Origin: Hydnum rufescens UP504
Taxonomy: Eukaryota > Basidiomycota > Agaricomycetes > Cantharellales > Hydnaceae
Length of the DNA stretch: 50,901 nt
Direction of reading: 5' to 3'
Assembly: GCA_014904985.1 (NCBI GenBank)
Contig: MU129222.1
Location: forward strand, 1 to 50,901
The notes under the pieces were generated by a model. That model made no database searches and was not told where the DNA came from. It saw nothing but the letters and a program-made list of their open reading frames with translations. Both the position numbers and the translations under genes were made by a program. This document shows, piece by piece, positions 21,960 to 33,121 of the stretch. The stretch's first letter is position 1; every line of letters starts with the position of its first letter.

Positions 21960-22540
21960 CACCACGTGCTGGCGTACAAGCACAATATACACTAATAAGA
22001 GAGCATATAAATGCGTAATAGATACTATGTAATAAATATTTGTCCAAAAAAAATGCGAAAACGATGATGATAATAACCCAGAGCTCAATAAGGCACGATG
22101 TGGCTATTGCAAGTGGATTGGGCCACTTCTACACATCAGAATTGGCCCAAAATTAAATATAGTGACAGTCTATGTACACCCTACGTGGGTGACCCAGTAT
22201 GTCAATGATTCTTGCATTTTTCAATTTCTCACGCCTTCAATTCCCTAAAAATAGGGAATTGAAGGCGTGAGAAATTGAAAAATGCGAGAATCGTTAGACA
22301 TACTGGGTCACCCACGTAGGGTGTACATAGACCGTCACTATATTTAATTTTGGGCCAATTCTGATGTGTAGAAGTGGCCCCAATCCACTTGCAATAGCCA
22401 CATCGTGCCTTATTGAGCTCTGGGTTATTATCATCGTCGTTTTCGCATTTTTTTTGGACAAATATTTATTACATAGTATCTATTACGCATTTATATGCTC
22501 TCTATTAGTGTATATTGTGCTTGTAGCGCCAGCACGTGGG
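21960..22540. repeat. Large palindrome, ~290-bp arms, centre at 22249/22250
   Basis: The left arm 21960-22247 is the near-exact reverse complement of 22252-22539 around AATTCCCTAAAAATAGGGAATT. Differences are few (for example AGACATACTGGG against CAGTATGTCAATG). The right arm continues without a break into the intron-like module D. Its sequence is also the 5' part of the repeat at 33.3-33.5 kb. It could be a true inverted insertion or an assembly fold-back at the gap. Confidence 0.85.
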
Positions 22541-22637
22541 TGCTTCTTGAATACCGGCAATTGCTGGCGTTGAATCTACAAATCTCTCCTCCCATCTCCA
22601 AACCACAACAGGCAACCGCCTGAAAAGGCAAGCGCAC

Positions 22638-22777
22638 GACCACACACCCGCGACTGTGGGTGTGTGGTCATAAGGTGAGTCTTCCTTGTAGTAGACACAA
22701 TGGCGCAAAAAAGAGCAGTGAAGGCTGCTCTTTTGCGTTGCTTTGGAATTTTTTTTTACTAACGTGTCTTATTCTAG
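22638..22777 (+). repeat. Intron-like stem-loop module, copy D, with exon-end palindrome
   Basis: The palindrome at 22638-22669 (GACCACACACCC...GGGTGTGTGGTC) is followed by CATAAG|GTGAGT (donor 22675), the stem-loop at 22703-22737 (GCGCAAAAAAGAGCAG...GCTGCTCTTTTGCG), branch ACTAAC and acceptor TTATTCTAG ending at 22777 (103 bp). The upstream ~120 bases match the exon upstream of module E1, including GGCAACCGCCTGAAAAGGCA. Confidence 0.8.
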
Positions 22778-22996
22778 ATTGGGGACCTTGTCCCACGCAT
22801 GACGATGACCCGCGAAACGACGAGACCCCAAACAGCAACGTGATGCGGCACCACGATACACGGCAACGCGACGCGGCACCGCGATACACGGCAACGCGAC
22901 GCGGCACCGCGATACACAACAACGCGACGCAGTACCACGATATACGGCAAACGCGACGCGACAATGACGCAACGATGACGCGACATACGGCACCAC
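22778..22996 (+). repeat. Exon-like stretch with ACGGCAACGCGACGCGGCACC minisatellite
   Basis: After the module D acceptor, the sequence begins ATTGGGGACC and passes into imperfect ~25-bp units of ACACGGCAACGCGACGCGGC. The same unit follows module E1 (33121-32830, minus), which begins ATTGAGGCC. Open frames in all phases are by-products of the repeat. It is cut at about 22997 by an LTR fragment. Confidence 0.6.
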
Positions 22997-22999
22997 GCC

Positions 23000-23441
23000 T
23001 GTTCCTGTTCCTGTCCCCCTTGTAACCACCCACAGTTTAGTGATCACTCCCCTGTAGTATAGTCATCATGTATAAGTAGTCTGAGAGCAAAGTCCAGAGA
23101 CCCCAGCTTTGGTCTCTCAGGATTTCCGCTGTTACTCCAGACTACAGGTCAGCCTTCATGTGTTCCATATTCATATTACATAATCTCAGGATTTCCGCTG
23201 TTACTCCAGACTACAGCTCCAAGTATCATCCAGTTGACTCCACGAGCTTAAGGACCGCTGTGCTCATTTCTGCTAGTCCCTTCCGGGCTGCTGGACTGCT
23301 CCTCCAACATCCCTAACCTCCTTATCTCATTCTTGCCCGGATTCTTGTGGACTTAGCCGGACTTACACTGACTTACACCAGACTTAGCTGGAATTATTTG
23401 TGTTTACATTTGTTTGGTGCCATCGCAGCATGGCCCTGACA
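23000..23441 (+). mobile_element. Truncated LTR (TGTCAGGG/CCCTGACA family)
   Basis: It is the inverted counterpart of 29951-30400. It shares GTGATCACTCCCCTGTAGTA, two copies of TCTCAGGATTTCCGCTGTTA and the terminus GGCCCTGACA at 23441. The other end is missing. It abuts a Helitron-1-like fragment at 23442. Confidence 0.8.
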
Positions 23442-23566
23442 CACACTGCCTTCCATTCCTCAGATGACACTAATGCCATCTTAACTTACGAATTGCTGGG
23501 ACAAGAATCTGTTCCAATACCTTATAAATATTTCTATAAAGGCCCAGACTACACAAATTTCAAGTG
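23442..23566 (+). mobile_element. 125-bp Helitron-1 Rep fragment, opposite orientation
   Basis: This is the near-identical reverse complement of 25955-26078 in Helitron-1, covering the Rep catalytic-tyrosine segment (residues QYLYKYFYKGPDYTN). It therefore comes from a second Helitron copy. The LTR terminus at 23441 cuts directly into it. Confidence 0.8.
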
Positions 23567-23967
23567 AAATTTCACTACACAAGACACTACAGGCTGCCTG
23601 TTGGCAGCCCTTTGTGTCTTGGTGTGGCACTGGTTTGTTTATTGTTTAGGACAGTAATTCGGGAAATACAACATTCAGAACAGAGGTAGCATATTGTATT
23701 AAACAGTCCTCATGGCTTTGGACTCTCGATATTGCAGTATACAGCTGTCTGTGTGTGAAAACTGGTTGGGTAAGGTTGATTCCAAGTCATTGGAGTGTTT
23801 GCCCTTGTGCACTATTGAAAGTTGAAGCATAACCCAAATGAAGTGAGAATTGTTTCTGTTTTACAGTCCATCCTTTAACAGTTGACGAATTGTGTGAAAT
23901 CAATCCATGGTAGAAGGAGAATTTCTTCAGATATTTTTGATTGGCAGATGGGCTTTATGGCAATGAT

Positions 23968-26900
23968 TCATTGGCCTAGCTCATGTATGATGACTTTGGT
24001 ATTCTTTGTCAGATTTCTTTCGATGGATAGGTTCCACATTAATGTGCACACTGCACCAATTTTTAGGTCCAGTCTGTGATTCGGAATTCCAGGTAGGGTG
24101 AGGGAATTTAGGTAATCGATGTTGGCCATTGGGTCATGGTCTTTTATTACATCTTCTTCCTGGATTGTATCCATGCTGAAATATTCTTTGGTAGTGCCAT
24201 TGAGTTGGTGTAGTATTTGTGTATTGTATTCAGCAACTTGAATGTTCAGGACACAGAGGATGGATTGTGCAGCACATTCTTCTGGCAAGGGTAATATGTC
24301 TGAGGGAAAAACAAAGTCACATAATTCATTGTCATCATCAGTAGATTCAATTAGGTCGATACGGATTTCAGTGGGGACCATGTGATCTCCGACATTGTTG
24401 ACCCATTCTGCAAACACAGAGTCTTTGGCTTGATGGATCAGAATGGAAAGTTTCAACACAGTAAAGTATGGCCATAACTGTGATGATTTTAGTGATGCAT
24501 TTATAATGTCGGCCTTGGATCCACCTTGAACTACAGGTGGAATCTGACCCCAGTCGCCTAAGAGGATGACTCACTTTGCCCCAAATGCAGAGTTGTGTGG
24601 ACTCAGGCCTCTTAGGACTTGTTCTACACACTCAATTACCTGGGGATTTGTCTTGGTTGGTCTTTGTGAGTGTCTAGTAGATTGAGTATGTACTGCCTTA
24701 TTTGCCATGGGTGCTTCATCCCAGATGTGGAGGTCTGCTGCTGTGAGCAGTTGTCCATGGCCACTTCGGGCAGTGACAGATGACTGGAGCATAGTATTTC
24801 GTTCATCAACTGGAATTCGATAAGTTGAATGTGTGGTCCGACCACTGGGATAGTTCTGGGCAGCCAAGGCAGTGGTAGCTGTTGCTATTACAATTCAACC
24901 TTGTGAATGTAGGGCAGGTATGACTGTGTTCATTAGAAATGTTTTTCCATGACCTTTTTTAGCATCTGTAAACAGGATGAGCAGGTCATCGTGTTCAATG
25001 GAATTCATTATGATATTGAATATCTTGCGTTGCTCCTCATTTAGTTGGGGTAGTTGTTTATGAACTTCAGTGTTCAGTTTGTCTTTGATTCTGCCCCATT
25101 TATTCCGTTCATGGGACACTTCTAGTGGAAGTATTGTGGGTTCTGGTAAGCCGAAATCAACTAGATGTTGTCCATGCTCTTCGAGTATGGCTGAAATGGT
25201 TATTAGGACTTCATTTGTGGCGTCCTCCACTGCCATGTGTTGTGCAAAGTCTTGGGTGAGTACATATTTAAAATCTTCCCATATTGGTAGTGCCGGTGAA
25301 CCATCACTGATGAGTTCAGCAAAAAGATAACAAAGTTGGCTGGGTGTACGGTATGAGTTAACAGCTTCAACAAAGGCTAGGTAGCCTTCATTTTTGCCAT
25401 CAAAGATGCCATGTGCAATTGCTGCTTCTTGGTATGAGTGGTATGTGATTCCATTGACGGTATATGCTTCATGGTAACTTCGGAAAGGGAAGTGCTGGAG
25501 TAAGGCTCGCAGGTAGAAAACTTCTCCATATGAAGGTTTCATTGACACTAAACAGGCTAGTTTGATATGGTTGTGCATGCATTTCTGTACAACATATTGT
25601 TGGTTATTTGGGTGAGGTAGTTGGTAATATTCACCATCTCATAGTTCATAGGTGTTGTCAACCAAACAGATGGTGTACTGCTCGAAGTATTCCGGGTATG
25701 TTAGATTTTCGAACTCCATGTTGTTTGGTTGGAGGAAGTAACGTTCAAGATCAGTGATTGTAGGGCTGGACCAGTGGCTGGTATACTGTGTGATATTTGC
25801 TCCTTCCAAGTGTATTGGTAGAGCATCAATGGTAGGGTGTTTTTGTGTGATATGGAATCCACATGATCCACCATAGTGCTTCAGATGCACATAAGTATCA
25901 GCCTTTGATGTAAAGGTCATGTTCATTGATTATCACATCTGGGTGTGTGATGTTGAAATTTGTGTAGTCTGGGCCTTTATAGAAATATTTATAAAGGTAT
26001 TGGAACAGATTTCTTGTCCCAGCAATTTCGAAGTTAAGATGGCATTGGTGTCGTCTGAGGAATGGAAGGCAGTGTGGTACAATCCAGCAGTCTTCTTCTG
26101 TGAGTCTTTTATAGTTGACCACCCCTGTTGTTGGGTCAATTGTTGTTGTGGCACTGAGTTGTTTGGGATAGTTCCAACGACACTTCCCATTTCGGTAGCA
26201 TCCATCTCTGGGATGATGCTGTGTCATTTTCGCCTGTATGGTGATGTGTCATGAACTCATTGATGAGTAAATGGTCTTGTGGATTTGATGGTATGTATGC
26301 AGTGACTACAGAGTCAATCTGGTCTGAGTGATATATGGTTGTGTGAACTGGATATATTATGGTATGTTTATGTCATTATTAGGTTTTCTTTTAGAGAATT
26401 GACATAATACCTTTACTGCTATATGTGCATGGGGCAAACCTCTTTTCTGGAATTCAATAACTTCAACAATGTACTTCCAGTTGCCAAAGACCTTCTTGAG
26501 GTCACGTAGGAGTTGTGCAAGGTGCAACTTGAATATCTGGATTGCAAGGATTGGTACATCTGAACACCGAAGGTGCCATTCTGGAGGTAGGAAGTCATTG
26601 AATTCTGGCCAGTTTGGGTTGCAGGTCATTGTGATGAAGAAGGTTGCTTGGCCCCCCCATCTTGCTAGTGCAAGAGCATCTGCTACTTGTGCACTGCACC
26701 ACCACCGGCCTCCAATGAAACTACTTGGGAGGTAGATGTTATCATGGTCTGACACATCATAGTTTCCACCCATTGCTGCAGCAGATTCTTCTTGTATCCA
26801 TTCGTTGGTTTTGGGCATAATAGTTTAGACAAGATTCTATTAGGCAGCTGAACATATCAACTGCATATTCTTGGCCTAAGCGGCCAAAGCGCAGGAACCT

Positions 26901-27847
26901 GTCTTCACGTAAGAAGTACCCTCAATACCACCAGATTTGTGAGAGTGAAGTACCTTCATCAGTGGAATTGTCCCCACTGGTGAAGTGTGATTGCTGTGGT
27001 GACCAACCCAATGTGCCATGTGGAAATAGTAGAGGATATTGAAGTGGTTCATAGAGTGGGTGGAGGGAAGTGATATATGTAAATTGTTGATCACTTTCAT
27101 GCCATATTCGGATTTGGCGAGGAGTGACCATTGTTGTGTTGTCAAAGCATAAGATGGCAGAGACTTCACCACTTGTGGAATTTGTATCAAGTTGGATTCC
27201 AGTAGTAGGTGAGAGGCTTGGAATTGAGGTGAATTGTCGGAGGATTGAGATGTAAGGGTTGATGGAATACAGAGCAAGATGGGCAGAAGCAAGTATATGG
27301 GATGGGATGGAGTGATCTTGTGCATGATGATTTTGGGCTTCAAAGTCATCATAAAGATACCACTGCAGAGTATTTGCATCACCACCATGATTTGCTGAAA
27401 ATATTTGATGGTATGTACAACCATGTGCTGCAACAAAAGCAGGGGGTGATTGGCTATAGAAACCACCACCACCAAACCCATCTGTGGCTCCTGTTGAGGT
27501 AAGGGCAAAGGTGTAATTTAGGTGATGGGAGAAGTGTGATATTTGGGGCCAACTTAGTGTGGCATTGAGTTCAGGAGGAAGTGGAGGGAGTTGTGGGGTT
27601 ATGTATTGGCCATTGTTACAGCAAAATGTCCAGCCTTCTTGTATAAATCATTGTGCACCACAGTATTCACAGCTGGTGTCAATTGCAATCTGAATTTGGT
27701 TCCAGTCAGGAAAAATAGTGATCTAAGATGGCATTGTTTGTTAGTGTGACTTGTCAGTATTTTAGTATGTGGTGTAGTCACTGGGTTTGGTGGAGTATTG
27801 ATGGTATTGTCAAGGACTAGTTGATTTGAGATAATACTGGATTGCAT
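23968..27847 (-). pseudogene. Helitron-1 RepHel: HUH Rep nuclease plus PIF1-type helicase, decayed
   Basis: Rolling-circle transposase of a Helitron. From N to C on the minus strand: N-terminal block PLQYPLLFPHGTLGW (~27030), Rep region FFITMTCNPNWPEF, HUH motif GLPHAHI (26421-26440), GKCRWNYPK, catalytic tyrosine region YLYKYFYKG (~25968-26007). Then come the helicase parts FYLRALLQHFPFRSY, Walker A KKGHGKTF (~24941-24964), GRTTHSTYRIPV, Walker B LHIWDEAPMAN (~24709-24726), motif III VILLGDWGQIPPVVQGG (~24510-24560) and the C-terminal block LTLPGIPNHRLDLKIGAV. Several stops and shifts (for example a TGA at ~24569 just before VILLGDW) break it into fragments of 60-230 codons. The catalytic residues are still recognisable. 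About 4 kb survives, so it was probably complete when inserted. Confidence 0.92.
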
Positions 27848-27966
27848 AGGATGGTCATGTGGCTGGATCTGTAGGGGATGAGGGTTGGGTTTTAATTGGA
27901 TTTATTTTAGCTCACCAGGCTCAGCATGCTTTTTTTCTCAGCATGTTGTAGTCTGAGTCTTAAGTT

Positions 27967-29901
27967 TCACCTATCTTGTTTTTGTTGAATGTAGCTGTAT
28001 ATAGCTTGGCACTGATCATCTGAGAGAGCAGAAGAGAGTATTGCCAGAACAAGCTTTGATTTGGTGATGGCATGATGAGGTAGACATGGTACTGTGAAGA
28101 TTCTTTGGAGTTCAGTAATTGGGCATTGAAGTAAAGCTTTTTCCCAAGGGACTATGTAGATGTCAGTTAGTAGTTTGCATGAATGGAAAGTAAAGGATAT
28201 ATGCCAATTGAGTGAATTTCCATGGGATCCATAAGGATAGTCAAAAGGGGGATTTGGCCAGGATCCATTCATGGGATGTAAAGGTGTATTTATACAGTAC
28301 AGTACTTTGTGTGGAAATAGGGGGGTTAAAATTAGTGGATTGGAAAAGAGAGATGGATTATGGATGTTGCCCATAGTGTTGGTGTCAATGTCTCAATTTG
28401 GTATTATGTCAAGGGTGTGGCTTTGTGATAGGGGTTGGTGGAGAACTACCCCTATTTGATTCTCCTATATTGGAATAAGAAATTAACAGTTTATGGTAGT
28501 TCTTGGTTAATTCTCTAAATGGACATTAGAGCTATTTCTGAGATCAACCATTGATTTCATGAAGGTAAAAGAGATATGGACCAGTAGTACTATTTTTACA
28601 GATGGAGAAGGACCCAAAGCAAAGCAATATGTATGAAAGAATCAAAAGACTATTTCTGAATTGCCCATTTTCCCTGAGCTCTGGAAGAGATTCCTGCACT
28701 GGATGTTTCAGGAATTACTAATCCTCCAGCTGTCACAGCCTCACCATCATCATCACTTGGATCATGGGGATCATCATCAGGATGCATGGGATTTGGTTCA
28801 TCAACATTTGGTGTTCAGTCCACGACCCCTTTGGTTGCAACATGTGAGGATGAAGCACCTGATGACAGTTCATCAGATACATTTTGGGGAATTCCAGGAG
28901 GTGGGACTGGGTGGATGGAGATGGATGTGGTATTGGATGAAATGGAGACTGCTGGAATAGTGGTTTTTTTGGAACATTTTGTTGGTGTTGATGGGAGGGG
29001 TACTGCCATACTGAGAAATTGTTTCCATGGGCTCGTAGATGCATTTGAGGAATGGGTGGGTGAAAGAGCAGGTATGATGGCAGCAGCCAGTTGTGTTCTG
29101 GCATTATTTGTGAAGTCCAACACCGTAAAGTACAGACATCCATTGTTGAGGAGATCTGTTAAGATTCTGACAATATAAGCAGACGATTGAGTGGATGGTA
29201 GCGGTGCTTTTGCAAATCTTCCTGTTGGAGGGAATTCAAAGCTACAGTGTGTAAGTAATATAGCAGAGACAAGGATGTACTTGGTACACACCACACATCT
29301 GAGGATCAGATTGCACCTTGAATAAATTGGAGACCCTAAGGTCAACTAATTGGCCACCAGCTGAGCCTGAGCCAGACGGACTACCAATTACAGACCTGAG
29401 TGCAAAAACAAAGGTCCCAGACCAGATGGAGCTTTGGTAGTCATCATTGCATGGGTTGCCAGGAATTTCAACAACTGTCATTTTGAGGATTATGTCAGCA
29501 CTTGGATTCAAGGGAACATGTGCTTTGGCAATGATGAAGAGAATGGTCTCATCTTCATATAGAGGTGTACCACTGGGGGCATAAGAATGGAGGATTGTGG
29601 GTCTCACAAGGTTCTCACTGGCCATAACAGCAGTTTTATAGACATTGAAAAATAGAGCATTGGATTCTTTAACCCAAGTGGTGTTGGTGATGCAAAAATG
29701 GCCAAGGAGATGAAAAGAAGACATGTGTGAATAGACTGAAGGAATGGACTTGAGGGTTGATTCAGTGAGGAGATGTAAATATATAAATACAATAGTATTT
29801 GAGACATATAGGGGTAAAGAGCATAAATGGAAACTAATTGTTATACTGTGAAGGTATTTGTTTGAGCTCATGCATAATTGGTGATAGGTAGGACTTACCA
29901 T
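27967..29901 (-). pseudogene. Helitron-1 5' accessory ORFs (possible OB-fold/RPA-like protein)
   Basis: Upstream of RepHel on the same strand, open segments 28374-27967, 29345-28815 and 29901-29242 remain. The last contains ASENLVRPTILHSYAPSGTP, ILFIIAKAHVPLNPSADI and WSGTFVFALRSV, a mostly beta pattern. Helitrons often carry RPA-like single-strand-binding genes, so an OB-fold role is possible; the assignment is inference. Frames are broken. Ser/Pro/Thr-rich linker sequence (28815-29100) lies between the segments. Confidence 0.45.
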
Positions 29902-29950
29902 ACCAAAACAGTACTATAAAATATACCAGTTAATAATGGACCAATGAGAG

Positions 29951-30597
29951 TGTCAGGGCCACACTGTGACGAGAGCACCAAACAAATATAGACACGGATA
30001 AGTCTGACTAGGTCCGGCGTAAGTCCAGCTCAGTCCGAAGGAATCCGGGCAAGGCTGAGATAAGAGGAGCGGAGGAGAACAGAGGAGAGCTCCAGCAGCC
30101 CGGAAGGGTCTAGGCGGAGGTGAGTACAACGGTCCTTAAGCTCGAGGAGTCAGCTGGACCACACTCGGAACTGTAGTCCGGGGTAATAGCGGAAATCCTG
30201 AGTTTTCATAGAAGACATAAGGAAGTACAAGGACAAACCTGTAGTCCGGGGTAATAGCGGAAATCCTGAGAGACCAAAGCTGAGGCCTCTGGACTTTGCC
30301 CCCGGACTACTTATACAGGACCGCTATACTACGAGGGGAGTGATCATCAAGGGGGAGGGTGGTTACAAGGGAGGTGGAAACAGGAACAGGGGAGCGGCCA
30401 GGAACAAGGACAGGTACTAGCGTGGGTAACTCGGAATCAAAGGAAATGAAAGAGAAATGAAATGTGACAGAACGAACTCGGAAGCAAATGGAAACAAACG
30501 GAAACAAGAAGAAATAAACTGACGGAGCCCGGAGAGCACCGGAGACAAATCGGAAGCAAACCGGAGTTATCGGAAAAGAAGCGGATGAACCCTGACA
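29951..30597 (-). mobile_element. 3' LTR of a minus-strand chromovirus (647 bp)
   Basis: Perfect 8-bp ends TGTCAGGG at 29951 and CCCTGACA at 30597. On the minus strand the LTR is directly preceded by the polypurine tract AAGAGGGGGGTAA (30598-30610), so it is a 3' LTR and the internal region lies to its right. It contains two copies of TAGCGGAAATCCTGAG and a CCGGAG-rich variable part near 30520-30570. The related truncated LTR is at 23000-23441 and another begins at 50795. Confidence 0.88.
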
Positions 30598-30627
30598 TTA
30601 CCCCCCTCTTAAGCCCGTTTGTCCCGA

Positions 30628-31622
30628 ATGGGCGAGACGGATCGATCCGCGGAGACAGCCGGAGAATTTTCCACTACCATCATGTCCAACCCTCGCAGAT
30701 CTAAACTCGATGAGGCTCGTATGCGTGCAGAAGAGGCTGCGCAGGCCCTCCAGGAGGCCCAGGAGGAGGAGGAGCGTGTAGCGGAGGAGGAGCGGAAACA
30801 GGAGGAGGCGAGGCGTGAGGCCACGAGGCGCAAGGCTGTGGCGGAAGCCAAGGCAGCTGCAGAGGCTAAGGCCACTGCGGAGGCTAAGGCCAAGGCGGAC
30901 GACCTTGCCAGGAGGATCCGTGAGGATCCTGTGCTTATGCCGTGAGTTCTGTGTGTTGTTCTCTGTCTATGGCACCTTGGTGACGCGTTCCAGGTCTATG
31001 GTGTGTTTCTGCTGCGTCCAACAGCGGATTCACTGCGTTCCGCAGGCGGATAAGCCTGGAGCGCGGGCGTGCCAGGCGTGCTTCATGGCGAAGGCTCGAT
31101 GCAACTTGGGCGAGGAGGGAGGGTCTGGGGCGGAGACGTCGGCGGCTGGGCGGGGTCATGCTCGTGCTCCGACGCCAGGAGTTCAGCAACGATTGGCCGT
31201 GGCTGCGGAGCAAAGTGCGCTAGCACATAAACGGTCCGCGGAGGCGTTGGAAAGGCAGGCACGGGCTGCGGAGGAGATGGCGATGTCCATGGGTGAGGTG
31301 AGGGATTCCCTGGACACGATCGTGCGACATCTGTTGCCTTGTCTGGCCTCGTGCAACATCGGAGTATCCTCGTCCGGTCTCAGAACGTCCCCGTGCAATG
31401 TCGGAGTACCCCCATTCGATCTCGGAGCATCCGGAGTGGCGAGGGATATCTGGAGGACCAGAGTCGGCTGCTGCGGCGAGTTCGGAATCCGGTCGTAGTC
31501 GTAAGCGCCAGCGTACTGGTGAACTCATTGATCTGTCGGACGACGACAAGGACGATGATGATGATGATGAGGACGACAACGACAACGAGGGCGATGATGA
31601 TGATGACGGGGAGGCGGAGTAG
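30628..31622 (+). CDS. Antisense accessory ORF of the chromovirus: Glu/Ala coiled coil plus Cys cluster and acidic tail
   Basis: It lies inside the minus-strand element, between its 3' LTR and the chromodomain remnant, on the opposite strand. Exon 1 (ATG 30628 or the later ATG 30682) encodes a heptad-rich Ala/Glu/Lys stretch (RMRAEEAAQALQEAQEEEER). A 52-bp intron (30942-30993, GTGAGT...TTCCAG) joins in frame to SMVCFCCVQQRIHCVP and ACQACFMAKARC, a C-x-CC/C-x2-C-x6-C pattern resembling fungal zinc-cluster proteins. A further coiled stretch follows (RSAEALERQARAAEEMA). Near 31335 the frame must shift to reach a repetitive SEYPxxISE segment, a basic RSRKRQR and an Asp-rich tail ending at TAG 31620-31622. 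Its function is not known; DNA or nucleic acid binding is plausible. The comparable ORF in the other family is at 36528-35423. Confidence 0.6.
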
Positions 31623-31772
31623 TTGATACCTTCGTTGTCAAACTTGTGTCTCGTAAATCCCGTGTTTCGTACACCTCTGTTTCGTAAACCGTTTAGTGAA
31701 TCGACCAGTCCGGGAGATCTGAGGGGGTTTCCGTAAGGAATTCAGTGGTTCGGAAGGGTATGGAGGCGAACT

Positions 31773-31896
31773 CTAGGGCATTGATCCATCTGGGGCTTCC
31801 GGATGGGTCCGGTGGAATGTGTGAATGATGTCCGGAGCATTTTCTAGGTTAGCCTCCGGGACCCATTCGTTATCGGAGGCCGGATAGCCCTTCCAG
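31773..31896 (-). pseudogene. Chromodomain C-terminal remnant of pol
   Basis: The minus strand reads WKGYPASDNEWVPEANLENA and continues to HTFHRTHPEAPDGSMP and a stop at 31773-31775. This is the C-terminal half of a chromoviral integrase chromodomain (W-x-G-Y ... E-W-x-P). The rest of pol is cut away at about 31897 by an unrelated repeat. It fixes the orientation of the element whose 3' LTR is at 29951-30597. Confidence 0.8.
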
Positions 31897-32040
31897 TCAG
31901 GCTGGTCAGTCACATAGGGGACCTAATTTAGGTACCACTTTTGGGGCAGAAAATGGTACCTAAGAGGTCCCCCAGACCTTTCGGCCGAAATCAAGCCATT
32001 CCAATTCAGTTTTTTTGGCCATCTATCGGCCAATCCATGG
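31897..32040. repeat. Dispersed repeat with conserved GGGGACCT stem-loop, copy 1
   Basis: TCAGGCTGGTCAGTCACATAG leads into an inverted repeat, GGGGACCTAATTTAGGTACC with GGTACCTAAGAGGTCCCC, around CACTTTTGGGGCAGAAAAT. The same ~130-bp unit occurs at 45428-45560 with the stem kept. Both copies start with TCAGGCTGGTCAGTC directly at a junction with another element. Confidence 0.8.
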
Positions 32041-32075
32041 CTGTGCTAGATTATTTGTTTATTTACTATTGTTTG

Positions 32076-32080
32076 TTTAC

Positions 32081-32114
<34 letters not shown>

Positions 32115-32150
32115 TACTATATTATATACATATTACGCTATATACATATT
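32076..32150. repeat. TTA/TAT microsatellite
   Basis: About ten tandem ATT units at 32087-32115 inside AT-rich sequence. No gene. Confidence 0.85.
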
Positions 32151-32199
32151 ATCCCCCCCCCCTGGGGTTTGCCACCACAGGGGGGGGCATAGTTCATGC

Positions 32200-32248
32200 A
32201 GGCCACGCACCTGCATATACCCACCACACCCGCCGCAGCGGGTGGGTC
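32200..32248 (-). repeat. Partial module E4: exon-end palindrome and donor only
   Basis: On the minus strand the palindrome ACCCACCCGC...GCGGGTGTGGTGGGT (32222-32248) is followed by ATGCAG|GTGCGT (donor at 32210). No internal GCAAAAAGAGCAGC hairpin or acceptor follows, so the copy is truncated. Confidence 0.5.
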
Positions 32249-32395
32249 CATATGCCCCGGTTGGGGTCGGTTCCATTTGGGCGCTCCCTTGAAGGGGTCG
32301 CGGTCTTCATTTGCGGGGCTTCGTTCGCGGTAATTGTTTGCCACGTCTCGTTCGGTGGGTTCTGCTTGGGGGCTTGCGGGGTTCTGGTTCAGAAT

Positions 32396-32552
32396 CTAGA
32401 GAAATAAATGATGAAATGTTAGTAGAACAGCAATGCAGCGCAAAAAGAGCAGCCTATGCTGCTCTTTTTGCGCCACAAGAATAAGAAATAAAATAAAATA
32501 AAAGAGACATACCTTTGTAGTACCCCACACCCGCTGCGGGAGTGTGGGGTAC
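32396..32552 (-). repeat. Intron-like stem-loop module E3
   Basis: Minus strand: exon-end palindrome GTACCCCACAC...GTGTGGGGTAC (32552-32520), CAAAG|GTATGT (donor 32512), stem-loop 32473-32438 with perfect 16-bp arms (GCGCAAAAAGAGCAGC) and loop ATAG/CTAT, branch TTCTACTAAC, acceptor TTTCTCTAG ending at 32396. The intron-like part is 117 bp. Confidence 0.85.
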
Positions 32553-32683
32553 TGGGACCGTGTACTCCAGGTCATCTGTACGACCGGTTGTACGGGTCTT
32601 CTCTGTGCCCCGTCGTTCGGGCGTCGATAAGTGGGGTTGCGGGGGGTTTTGCGTCAGTATTCATTTGCAAAGAGACTCGAGAC

Positions 32684-32828
32684 CTAGACGATATGACTTT
32701 TAAATTAGTTAAAAATTAAAGAACACGCAAAAAGAGCAGCTTTCGCTGCTCTTTTTGCATGGCTGTAGGTAGTGGGAGGGAGGAACTCACCTGATATGGA
32801 ACCACACACCCGCTGTGGCGGGTGTGTG
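32684..32828 (-). repeat. Intron-like stem-loop module E2
   Basis: Minus strand: exon-end palindrome CACACACCCGC-N4-GCGGGTGTGTG (32828-32803, perfect 11-bp arms), TATCAG|GTGAGT (donor 32790), stem-loop 32758-32727 with perfect 14-bp arms, branch AACTAAT, acceptor CGTCTAG ending at 32684. The intron-like part is 107 bp. The 'exon' upstream (33121-32791) carries the CGGCAACGCGACACGGCAGC minisatellite. Confidence 0.85.
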
Positions 32829-33121
32829 ATTCCTGGCGCGTCATTTGACGCAGTCGCGTCCTCGTTTGGCGCGGTGCCGTATATCACGTCGTGGTTGCTG
32901 TGTCGCGTTGCCGTGCATCGTGCTGCCATGTTGCGTTGCCATGCGTCGCGCTGCCGTTGCGTTGCCGTACGCTGTGCTGCCGTGTCGCATTGCCGTACGC
33001 TGTGCTGCCGTGTCGCGTTGCCGTACGTTGCGCTGCCGTGTCGCGTTCCCGTGCGTTGTGCTGCCGTGTCACGTTCCCGTGCGTCGGGTTCCCGTTTGGG
33101 CTCTCATTGTGAGGCCTCAAT

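Noticed and set aside
22668..23033. Overlapping ORFs on both strands rich in CRVALPCIAVPRRVAVYRG
   Set aside because: Translations of the ACGGCAACGCGACGCGGC tandem repeat; open in several phases because the unit lacks stops.
32438..32473. Rho-independent-type terminator
   Set aside because: The hairpin with T run looks like one, but it is symmetric, lies within splice-signal borders in a eukaryotic genome and recurs six times in the same intron-like position.
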